Part shown: positions 1 to 5,015 of the stretch, one piece after another | Numbering within the stretch: position 1 is the stretch's first letter | Layout: every line of letters begins with the position of its first letter | Assembly: GCA_029068025.1 (NCBI GenBank) | Contig: JAIEDJ010000102.1 | Span: 1 to 5,015 of the forward strand | Source of the DNA: Oscillospiraceae bacterium | Lineage (GTDB): Bacteria > Bacillota > Clostridia > Oscillospirales > Ruminococcaceae | Reading direction: 5' to 3' | DNA length: 5,015 nt | Translations under genes and position numbers: made by a program | The notes under the pieces: model-generated | Seen by the model: only the letters and a program-made list of their open reading frames with translations | The model's database searches: none | Told to the model about the DNA's origin: nothing

Positions 1-320
1 GACTTGTGCGGCTGATCCCGAAATACAGGGATCTTGATGTGCATAGCTTTGCGGGACTTATCGATTATGTGTCAATAAGTCTTAACGCTCCGAACGCCGC
101 GCGTTATAACGAGGTAACGCGTCCGTCCTATGGGGAGAAGGCGTTTGATGAGATGCTTCGTTTTGCCGAGGATATGAAGAGCGTCTGCGAAAAGGTGATG
201 TTCACGGTGGTGGATGTGATCTCTTCCGAAGAGATCGGGGAATGTCAGGCTCTTGCGGACAGGCTTGGGATCCCGCTGAGAGTGAGGCATTGGGTCACCG
301 ATAACGAGAGCTACACATGA
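1..320 (+). CDS. TatD-associated radical SAM protein, C-terminal part (5' end outside window)
   Basis: The reading frame (codons from base 3) is open from the window edge to the TGA at 318-320, giving about 106 residues of a longer protein. The GTG at base 6 is not a convincing start because coding continues to the edge and no ribosome binding site is visible. The segment reading GLIDYVSISLNAP, followed by a Y-N-E-V-T-R-P motif and a later VVDVIS..EIGECQALADRLGIPLRVR stretch, matches what I recall of the C-terminal half of the radical SAM proteins found beside or fused to TatD nucleases. The SISLNA strand and the final beta-alpha unit fit a partial TIM barrel. The CxxxCxxC iron-sulfur motif would lie upstream and cannot be checked. 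Its stop overlaps the ruvC start (ATGA), so translation of the two is probably coupled. Substrate is unknown. The family call is from memory of the sequence pattern; a different radical SAM subfamily is possible. Confidence 0.72.
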   Translation, partial: LVRLIPKYRDLDVHSFAGLIDYVSISLNAPNAARYNEVTRPSYGEKAFDEMLRFAEDMKSVCEKVMFTVVDVISSEEIGECQALADRLGIPLRVRHWVTDNESYT

Positions 321-820
321 GAATTTTGGGAATAGATCCGGGTTACGCAATAGTCGGGTACGGCGTATTGGAATATGATAATGTGCGTTTTAAAGTGGTG
401 AACTACGGAGCGATCACCACCGATCCCGAAACACCGTTCCCCGAAAGGCTGCTGGAGATACACACGGATATGTGCAGTATCCTCGACGGGTTCAAGCCCG
501 ACTGTATGAGTATTGAAAAGCTGTACTTCAACACCAACACCACCACCGGTATCGACGTGGCACAGGCGCGCGGTGTGACTATGCTGGCGGCGGCACAGCG
601 CAATATACCGATATACGAATATACGCCGCTGCAGGTGAAGGTCGCCGTGACGGGCTACGGCCGCGCAGAAAAGCACCAGATGCAGGAGATGGTGAAGAAT
701 ATCCTGCATCTGAAAGCAGTGCCCAAGCCAGATGATACCGCGGACGCGCTCGCCATTGCGATATGTCACGGGCATACGGGCGGGTCTAAGCTATCGGAAA
801 TCATGCGCGATAATAAATAA
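317..820 (+). CDS. ruvC: Holliday junction resolvase RuvC (crossover junction endodeoxyribonuclease)
   Basis: RuvC is a dimeric, metal-dependent endonuclease that cuts four-way DNA junctions symmetrically after RuvAB has moved them. The 167-residue product has the usual family length. It begins MRILGIDPG, the RNase H-like first strand with catalytic Asp7. The second acidic residue is Glu67 in the SIEKLYF segment, and the C-terminal pair is Asp140 and Asp143 in DDTADALAIAICH, so the full catalytic set (equivalent to Asp7, Glu66, Asp138 and Asp141 of the E. coli enzyme) is present. The FNTNTTTGIDVAQARGV segment at about 71-87 is the conserved region that contacts DNA and leads into the dimer helix. 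The ATG overlaps the preceding stop, with only a weak GAGAG at 306-310, which favours translational coupling. ruvA follows after 17 bases. Nothing suggests inactivation. Confidence 0.97.
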   Translation: MRILGIDPGYAIVGYGVLEYDNVRFKVVNYGAITTDPETPFPERLLEIHTDMCSILDGFKPDCMSIEKLYFNTNTTTGIDVAQARGVTMLAAAQRNIPIYEYTPLQVKVAVTGYGRAEKHQMQEMVKNILHLKAVPKPDDTADALAIAICHGHTGGSKLSEIMRDNK

Positions 821-824
821 CTAC

Positions 825-830
825 GAGGAG
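825..830 (+). promoter_or_regulatory. Ribosome binding site of ruvA
   Basis: GAGGAG lies 7 bases before the ATG at 838 and fixes the ruvA start. It sits directly after the ruvC stop, so ruvA has its own strong initiation signal, unlike ruvC. Confidence 0.85.
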
Positions 831-837
831 AACGATT

Positions 838-1425
838 ATGATATACAGTTTGCAGGGAGAACTGACACATTGGGAACAGGGACTTGCCGTCGTGGAATGC
901 GGCGGCGTGGGTTATGCCTGCCGCACGACCATGAATACGCTTGCGAAGATACGCGATCAAGGCAAAGTAAAGCTGTTTACATATCTTCACGTGACCGAAA
1001 ACGCTCTTGATCTGTTCGGCTTTGCGGACAACTCGGAGCTTCAGAGCTTCAAGCAGCTTATTTCCGTTTCGGGAGTGGGTCCAAAGGCGGCGCTGTCGGT
1101 CTTGTCCGACATAACGCCGTCGAAGCTCGCGCTTTGTATAGCTACGGGCGACAGCAAAACGCTCACGAAGTCACCGGGTATCGGCGCGAAGATCGCCCAG
1201 AGAATAGTTCTCGAGCTTAAGGATAAGGTGGCAAAGGAACAGAAGATATCCTCGGCGGAGCTGGCTTCTCCATCAAGTGTTGGCGGCAGCGCCGTTTCGG
1301 AGGCTATCACGGCGCTCCAGACGCTTGGGTTTACACCCGCGCAATGCGCGACGGCGCTCTCGGGTGCGGATCCCGATTCTACTGTTGAGGAACTGATAAA
1401 ATTCGGACTAAAAAATCTTGCATAA
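838..1425 (+). CDS. ruvA: Holliday junction DNA helicase subunit RuvA
   Basis: RuvA forms tetramers that hold the Holliday junction in an open square and recruit RuvB rings. The 195-residue product has the usual length and three-domain order. Domain I (about 1-62) is the OB fold starting MIYSLQGEL and ending in DLFGF. Domain II holds two helix-hairpin-helix motifs, ISVSGVGPKAALSVLS (about 75-90) and KSPGIGAKIAQRIVLELKDK (about 111-130), which bind the DNA backbone. A flexible Ser/Ala-rich linker (about 135-152) leads to domain III (about 153-195), which in the family contacts RuvB and here contains EAITALQTLGFTPAQ and STVEELIKFGLKNL. In the acidic pin between strands of domain I, the usual Glu-Asp pair reads Glu54-Asn55. 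The start has a GAGGAG site 7 bases upstream. A TPR-protein gene follows after 13 bases and separates ruvA from ruvB. Confidence 0.97.
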   Translation: MIYSLQGELTHWEQGLAVVECGGVGYACRTTMNTLAKIRDQGKVKLFTYLHVTENALDLFGFADNSELQSFKQLISVSGVGPKAALSVLSDITPSKLALCIATGDSKTLTKSPGIGAKIAQRIVLELKDKVAKEQKISSAELASPSSVGGSAVSEAITALQTLGFTPAQCATALSGADPDSTVEELIKFGLKNLA

Positions 1426-1427
1426 AT

Positions 1428-1433
1428 GAGGTG
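1428..1433 (+). promoter_or_regulatory. Ribosome binding site supporting a TTG start
   Basis: GAGGTG lies 5 bases before the TTG at 1439. The frame is closed by a TGA at 1427-1429, so no earlier start is possible. The next in-frame ATG (1475, codon 13) would cut into the first membrane helix and has no comparable site. Confidence 0.7.
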
Positions 1434-1438
1434 CTGAA

Positions 1439-2380
1439 TTGAAAAGTAATGAAAATAGACATCCCGGAGCCGCGATGTTTTTCTGCGGGGCGGCGTTTGG
1501 AATGCTGATCTGGATGGCGTTCGGAATTGACGCGGAGAATCTGACGCCGTATATTATACTTTCGGCGCTGCTGGCTTCGGCGGCGGTGATATTCCTGGCT
1601 GTCTTTCTGATGAACAGCTTTCTGCTGCCGCATATAAACCGCCGCAAAGCCGCAGTGCGCGCTCTCGGCAGGGACGGCATACGTATAGTACATAAGGACG
1701 AAACGGCAAAGCTTGCGTATAAGGGGATATATTATCTGATGAGCGGCAAGTTCCCTCAGGCGGAGGACTATCTGCAGCAGGCGCTCGCAAGGAGCGACGT
1801 TCGTCAGAATCAGATGTTCTGTGTCGAGTGGCTGGTACGGCTCTATGAAACTACCGACAACGTTCCGAAGATTCTGTGGTGCTATCGCAAGGCGGCAGAA
1901 TATTCGCCCGATAATCCCGAGGCGCAGTCAAGGCTCGGACACGCGTATTTTTCGGACGGGAAGCTTGATCAGGCGGAATATTGCTTCAGACAGGCACTGA
2001 AGTATGATCCGAACAACGGATATTCCTATTTCAGTCTGGCGAAGATACAGCTTGTGCGCGGTGATGACAAGCAAGCGTATGAGACGCTTCAGAATCTTTT
2101 AAAGATCAACGAGAATCATCCGCTGTGTCACGCGGAGCTTGCGGACTACTACGCTATGCAGGGAAACCGCGAAATGGCGGAGGAGGAGTGCAGGAAGGCA
2201 CAGCTTTGCGGTATTAAGGAGCCGGAGGAGCTTAACAAGCGGATCAACGCTATGCTGAGCTTCCACTGCACGGATTATGATGAGAACGATCTGCCTTCGA
2301 TGTTTTATCGGAGGATCGAAAAGCCCGGGGAAAATTCCAATGACGGCGGCGCTGTTGAGAATTCCGGAAGTCAAGGATGA
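1439..2380 (+). CDS. Membrane-anchored tetratricopeptide repeat (TPR) protein encoded between ruvA and ruvB
   Basis: This 313-residue protein has two hydrophobic helices near the N terminus (about 10-29 and 37-64) joined by a short acidic loop (DAENLTP). A basic stretch follows (HINRRKAAVR, about 65-74). By the positive-inside rule both ends face the cytoplasm. From about residue 93 to 258 it has an array of helical hairpins of TPR type. The clearest are about 93-121 (GKFPQAEDYLQQAL), 161-193 (AQSRLGHAYFSDGKLDQAEY, then CFRQALKYDPNN) and 194-227 (YSYFSLAKIQLVRGDDKQAY); those around 127-157 and 228-257 are more degenerate. TPR arrays normally bind proteins, so a scaffold role is likely, but the partner is unknown. 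The last 30 or so residues are polar and rich in Asn, Gly, Ser and Glu, probably disordered. No enzymatic motif is visible. Gaps of 13 bases to ruvA and 28 to ruvB point to co-transcription; a link to junction processing is inference from position only. Confidence 0.88.
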   Translation: MKSNENRHPGAAMFFCGAAFGMLIWMAFGIDAENLTPYIILSALLASAAVIFLAVFLMNSFLLPHINRRKAAVRALGRDGIRIVHKDETAKLAYKGIYYLMSGKFPQAEDYLQQALARSDVRQNQMFCVEWLVRLYETTDNVPKILWCYRKAAEYSPDNPEAQSRLGHAYFSDGKLDQAEYCFRQALKYDPNNGYSYFSLAKIQLVRGDDKQAYETLQNLLKINENHPLCHAELADYYAMQGNREMAEEECRKAQLCGIKEPEELNKRINAMLSFHCTDYDENDLPSMFYRRIEKPGENSNDGGAVENSGSQG

Positions 2381-2393
2381 TTTTAAACTGTTG

Positions 2394-2398
2394 AAAGG
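2394..2398 (+). promoter_or_regulatory. Ribosome binding site of ruvB
   Basis: AAAGG lies 10 bases before the ATG at 2409. A second in-frame ATG at 2418 would have only a GGAA touching it, so 2409 is preferred. The two starts differ by three residues and the choice does not affect any domain. Confidence 0.5.
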
Positions 2399-2408
2399 TT
2401 AATTTACA

Positions 2409-3473
2409 ATGTTGGAAATGTCAAACGGCGATTTTGACTTTGATCAAAGAGATCGTCTTATCGAGCCGTCGTTCAGCGCGGGTGACAGCGAAACGGATCT
2501 GACGCTTCGTCCGAAGACCCTTGCTGAATACATAGGTCAGGATAAGGTCAAGGAGAATATGGCGGTATATATTGAGGCGGCGAAGAAGCGCGGCGAATGT
2601 CTCGATCATGTGCTGCTGTACGGCCCTCCGGGATTGGGAAAGACTACGCTGTCGTGCATTATCGCCGCGGAGATGGGCGTAAATATTCGTATCACATCGG
2701 GTCCGGCAATTGAGAAGGCAGGGGATCTGGCGGCGCTGCTCACCAATTTGCAGGCGAACGACGTTTTATTTATTGACGAGATCCACAGGCTGTCAAGGCA
2801 GGTGGAGGAGGTGCTGTATCCCGCGATGGAGGACTACGCGTTGGATATCGTGATGGGAAACGGCCCCGCGGCGCGTTCTATACGCATTGATCTGCCGCAT
2901 TTTACGCTGATAGGCGCTACTACGCGGTCGGGACAGCTTTCCGCACCGCTGCGCGACCGATTCGGTGTAGTTCAGCGGCTGGAGCTGTATACTCCCGAGC
3001 AGCTGTGCGATATTGTGCAGCGGTCGGCGGTGATCCTCGGGATACCGTGCATGAAGGACGGCGCTATGGAGATCGCAAGGCGTTCGCGCGGTACTCCCCG
3101 TATCGCGAACCGTCTTTTGAAGCGTGTCCGCGACTTTGCGGAGGTGCTTGGCGACGGAAAGATAACTCGTGATATCGCCGATACCGCACTGAAAAAGCTG
3201 GAGATCGATCAGCTTGGGCTGGACAGTCTTGACAGGCGGTTCCTTGAGATGATCATCAAAGGCTACAACGGTGGTCCGGTGGGGCTTTCCACGCTTGCGT
3301 CCGCGCTCAATGAAGAGGCGGTCACGCTGGAGGACGTATGCGAGCCGTATCTTATGCAGCTTGGGTTCGTGTCGAAAACTCCGCGCGGAAGAACGGCAAC
3401 GGCACTTGCTTACAAGCACCTGGGGATCGCTTACGGAAACGCGGACGGACAGGCTACGCTTGACGAATTTTAA
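2409..3473 (+). CDS. ruvB: Holliday junction branch-migration ATPase RuvB
   Basis: RuvB is the AAA+ motor that forms hexameric rings on both sides of the RuvA-bound junction and pumps DNA through it using ATP. The 354-residue product is slightly longer than the E. coli protein (336) because of its N- and C-terminal ends. The family signature LRPKTLAEYIGQDKVKEN is at about 33-50. The Walker A motif GPPGLGKT is at 72-79, and Walker B is LFIDEIHR at 120-127 with Asp123 and Glu124. Sensor 1 and the arginine finger are in GATTRSGQLSAPLRDRFG (169-186), with Arg173 the expected finger. Sensor 2 is in RGTPRIANRLLKRVRD (227-242), with Arg231. The C-terminal winged-helix DNA-binding domain (about 263-340) includes GYNGGPVGLSTLA and the TPRGR motif. 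All expected motifs are intact. The 3' end of the gene (AA of the TAA stop) overlaps the ribosome binding site of the next gene, so transcription probably continues. Confidence 0.98.
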   Translation: MLEMSNGDFDFDQRDRLIEPSFSAGDSETDLTLRPKTLAEYIGQDKVKENMAVYIEAAKKRGECLDHVLLYGPPGLGKTTLSCIIAAEMGVNIRITSGPAIEKAGDLAALLTNLQANDVLFIDEIHRLSRQVEEVLYPAMEDYALDIVMGNGPAARSIRIDLPHFTLIGATTRSGQLSAPLRDRFGVVQRLELYTPEQLCDIVQRSAVILGIPCMKDGAMEIARRSRGTPRIANRLLKRVRDFAEVLGDGKITRDIADTALKKLEIDQLGLDSLDRRFLEMIIKGYNGGPVGLSTLASALNEEAVTLEDVCEPYLMQLGFVSKTPRGRTATALAYKHLGIAYGNADGQATLDEF

Positions 3474-3477
3474 GGAG
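3472..3477 (+). promoter_or_regulatory. Ribosome binding site of the acetyltransferase gene
   Basis: AAGGAG lies 5 bases before the ATG at 3483 and shares two bases with the TAA stop of ruvB. The fused stop and binding site leave no room for a terminator or promoter between the two genes. Confidence 0.85.
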
Positions 3478-3482
3478 ATAAC

Positions 3483-4022
3483 ATGATTTTGGAAACGGAA
3501 CGGCTTATTCTGCGGCCTTGGGAGGGATCGGACGCGGCGGACTTGTTTGAATTCGCGAAGGATCCCGCTGTCGGCAATTCGGCAGGGTGGAATCCGCATA
3601 AAAGCGTTGATGAAAGTCTTGAAATTATCAGGACTGTGCTTGGCGAGCCCGAGACCTATGCGGTCGTTCTCAAGGAAAATATGAAGGCTGTCGGTTCCGT
3701 GGGGCTGATGATCGGCGGGAAAAGCAGCCTTGATATTTCCGAAAACGAAGCGGAGATCGGATATTGGATCGGCGTTCCGTTCTGGGGGCGCGGGCTTATT
3801 CCCGAAGCGGTGAGGGAGCTTGTACGGTACGGCTTTGAGGATCTGGGGCTTGTAAGGATCTGGTGCGGTTACTTTGACGGAAACGAGAAGTCAAAGCGCG
3901 TTCAGGAGAAGTGCGGGTTTAAGTATCACCATACCAACAAAGATGTTCTTTGGGAGATCACCGGAGAGGTTCTGACGGAGCACGTTACTTTTCTGGATAA
4001 CCCGAATAGGAGAAATTTATGA
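3483..4022 (+). CDS. GNAT-family N-acetyltransferase, RimJ/RimL type
   Basis: GNAT enzymes transfer an acetyl group from acetyl-CoA to an amine; the RimJ/RimL branch includes ribosomal-protein N-terminal acetyltransferases and many enzymes for small molecules. The 179-residue length fits a single GNAT domain. The opening LETERLILRPWEGSDAADLFEFAKDP (about 3-28) is the typical first strand and helices of this branch. The strand AEIGYWIGVPFWGRGLIPEA (90-109) carries the acetyl-CoA pyrophosphate loop; it reads WGRG (101-104), the core of the usual Q/RxxGxG/A motif. A later NEKSKRVQEKCGFKY segment (134-148) is the conserved helix and strand that complete the cofactor site. No signal or membrane segment is seen. 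The substrate cannot be told from sequence. It starts 9 bases after ruvB and its stop overlaps the next start, so it is probably in the same transcript. Confidence 0.93.
   Translation: MILETERLILRPWEGSDAADLFEFAKDPAVGNSAGWNPHKSVDESLEIIRTVLGEPETYAVVLKENMKAVGSVGLMIGGKSSLDISENEAEIGYWIGVPFWGRGLIPEAVRELVRYGFEDLGLVRIWCGYFDGNEKSKRVQEKCGFKYHHTNKDVLWEITGEVLTEHVTFLDNPNRRNL
4008..4013 (+). promoter_or_regulatory. Ribosome binding site of the CPBP protease gene
   Basis: AGGAGA, inside the 3' end of the acetyltransferase gene, lies 5 bases before the ATG at 4019. Together with the ATGA overlap at 4019-4022 it supports this start. Confidence 0.8.
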
Positions 4023-4822
4023 AGATCGAAAATCCACGGGCTGTTTATATAATAAAAAACACGGTCGGCATTGTTTTTGCGGTCGTTTTTTTCCTTGTAT
4101 TCTGGGGAATTACGGAGATCGGGCGCAGGTTCGGGCTTGACGGCGCACAGTGGTATTTTTTCAGCAGCGCCGAGCGGCTGGTTTTCGGCATTGCGGAACT
4201 GATATTTTTCGTGAAAATGTACCGCAAGGGCAAATGGACGAACGTTATTAATTTTAAGGGCTTTAAAGCTGCGGCGGTCGCGGGTGCGGGGCTTATGGCG
4301 CTTACTGTTCTGAGCGCGGTCTATGTGATCATCGGCGTGAAGTTGTTTATCAACACCACATTTGCTATCGTGTTTTCACGCTTGTTCTGTCAGCAGATCA
4401 CAACGGGATTGTGGGAAGAGCTTACGTTCCGTGCGTTTGTGTGTGAGGGCTACTTCAACGGTAATCGTACCTGGCAGCGGCGGCTGCTGTACGCGGGGAT
4501 CTCCGCGGTGCTGTTCGGGCTTATTCATGTTATCGGCTGCGATGACTTTGGGTTCGCGATATACCGTTTTTGTCATACGGGAGCTATGGGATTTGCGTTT
4601 GCGGCGGTGTATTTACATTCACACAATATCCTGATGTCTATGCTGCTGCATTTTCTGTATGACATTCCCGCGAATGGAACCGCGTTTGTTGCCGAATGGA
4701 ATGAAACCCCGGTATTTGTGTTTATTGATAACTATTTGCAGTGGATAGTCATGGGGATCGCGTTTGTCTGGGCAATCATAATGGTAATTGTAAAGGAGAG
4801 GGATCATGAGAGCGCGGCTTGA
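4019..4822 (+). CDS. CPBP-family intramembrane glutamic protease (Abi/CAAX protease-like)
   Basis: The 267-residue protein is strongly hydrophobic, with roughly seven or eight candidate membrane helices (for example about 12-30, 50-67, 84-107, 156-172, 183-200 and 239-258). It carries the three CPBP family motifs in order. EELTFR (133-138) is the EExxxR motif, FGLIH (166-170) is FxxxH, and HFLYD at 211-215 is the third motif (HxxxN/D-like). The conserved glutamates and histidines form the active site in the characterised CAAX prenyl protease Rce1, so this copy should be catalytically competent. Bacterial members act in processing or immunity for bacteriocins, in regulated membrane proteolysis, or in unknown roles. 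No bacteriocin precursor or transporter is visible in the window, so its substrate is unknown. It overlaps the gene on each side (4 bases upstream, 17 downstream), which implies tightly coupled expression. Confidence 0.92.
   Translation: MKIENPRAVYIIKNTVGIVFAVVFFLVFWGITEIGRRFGLDGAQWYFFSSAERLVFGIAELIFFVKMYRKGKWTNVINFKGFKAAAVAGAGLMALTVLSAVYVIIGVKLFINTTFAIVFSRLFCQQITTGLWEELTFRAFVCEGYFNGNRTWQRRLLYAGISAVLFGLIHVIGCDDFGFAIYRFCHTGAMGFAFAAVYLHSHNILMSMLLHFLYDIPANGTAFVAEWNETPVFVFIDNYLQWIVMGIAFVWAIIMVIVKERDHESAA
4792..4798 (+). promoter_or_regulatory. Ribosome binding site of the last, truncated gene
   Basis: AAAGGAG lies 7 bases before the ATG at 4806, within the end of the CPBP protease gene. It is one of the strongest initiation signals in the window and is the main evidence that a gene begins here. 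Confidence 0.8.
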
Positions 4823-5015
4823 GTTCGGGCAAAACTTTCTTGAGATAACAAATTTCAGGTATTTCTCCGAGGACGCGGTCGGGGGCTGCCAATATAACAC
4901 GTTGTTTGATCTGCGTGTACAGAGCTGTGACGGCAGGTTTGCTGGAGTCGGCGATTGTGAGGACGATATTAAACACATCAGACAGCTTGCGGATGAATTG
5001 CAGATGATGTATGAT
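4806..5015 (+). CDS. Uncharacterised protein, N-terminal 70 residues (3' end outside window)
   Basis: An ATG with an excellent ribosome binding site opens a frame with no stop up to the window edge. It starts MRARLEFGQNFLEITNF and continues through YNTLFDLRVQSCDGRFAGVGDCED to IKHIRQLADELQMMYD. The pattern is a beta-rich first half (alternating polar and hydrophobic strands) followed by an amphipathic helix. No signal peptide or membrane segment is seen, so it should be cytosolic. The arrangement LEI, then a strand ending in RVQS, then a FAG turn, then a helix ending near a Tyr reminds me of small Firmicute proteins annotated as WapI-type immunity proteins, but this is a weak impression and no function is assigned. 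It overlaps the CPBP protease gene by 17 bases and must be co-expressed with it. Confidence 0.78.
   Translation, partial: MRARLEFGQNFLEITNFRYFSEDAVGGCQYNTLFDLRVQSCDGRFAGVGDCEDDIKHIRQLADELQMMYD

Noticed and set aside
6..8. GTG as a true start of the first gene
   Set aside because: The frame stays open to the window edge, no binding site is visible, and the residues correspond to the middle of a longer radical SAM protein.
311..775. A 154-codon open frame on the minus strand opposite ruvC
   Set aside because: It is fully covered by a conserved ruvC with intact catalytic residues, and the translation is low in recognisable structure (many His, Arg and Cys).
1426..1437. A three-codon ORF (ATG AGG TGC TGA) just after the ruvA stop
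   Set aside because: It contains the ribosome binding site of the next gene and has no upstream binding site clearly its own. An ATG followed by a nearby stop is expected by chance.
2381..2408. Possible terminator or attenuator in the largest intergenic gap
   Set aside because: The 28 bases contain no GC-rich inverted repeat followed by a T run, so no stem-loop can be supported.
2382..2410. Promoter-like TTTAAA and TACAAT separated by 17 bases before ruvB
   Set aside because: The -35 match is weak (4 of 6) and the -10 would overlap the ruvB start codon, placing transcription start inside the gene. The gap is simply AT-rich.
2793..3599. A 268-codon open frame on the minus strand
   Set aside because: It lies opposite ruvB and the start of the GNAT gene, both clearly coding on the + strand. 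Its translation is rich in Arg, His and Gln with no recognisable domain, as expected of an antisense shadow.
4619..4978. A minus-strand open frame of 119 codons over the end of the window
   Set aside because: The overlapping + strand reading, a CPBP protease and a gene with a strong ribosome binding site, explains the region better. The minus frame has no comparable start signal.

Overview
The window is a densely packed, single-strand gene cluster of chromosomal character. All seven supported genes (two cut by the window edges) lie on the + strand. Gaps between genes are at most 28 bases, and three junctions overlap (ATGA at 317-320 and 4019-4022, and a 17-base overlap at 4806-4822). The near-balanced to slightly GC-rich composition, strong GGAG-type ribosome binding sites, a TTG start and the protein sequences suggest a Firmicute of the class Clostridia. 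A Ruminococcus-like Oscillospirales lineage is the best guess, made from protein resemblance and not from any marker gene.

Region 1 (1-3473) is a DNA-repair operon. It opens with the C-terminal half of a radical SAM protein of the kind associated with TatD nucleases, translationally coupled to ruvC (Holliday junction resolvase). Then come ruvA (junction-binding subunit), a gene for a two-helix membrane protein with a cytosolic TPR domain, and ruvB (branch-migration ATPase). RuvA and RuvB move the four-way junction and RuvC cuts it. All catalytic motifs of RuvC and RuvB are present. The main oddity is the membrane TPR gene placed between ruvA and ruvB.

Region 2 (3483-5015) continues in the same direction without a visible terminator. 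It holds a RimJ/RimL-type GNAT acetyltransferase, a CPBP (Abi/CAAX-like) intramembrane protease with its motifs intact, and the first 70 codons of a small uncharacterised protein that runs off the window. These are probably co-transcribed with ruvB but have no obvious role in recombination.

I see no RNA gene, mobile element, CRISPR array, riboswitch, convincing promoter or intrinsic terminator, and no intergenic stretch over 28 bases. I do not see a clear undescribed system. The best leads are the TPR gene inside the ruv operon, an altered acidic pin in RuvA, and the truncated gene beside the CPBP protease.
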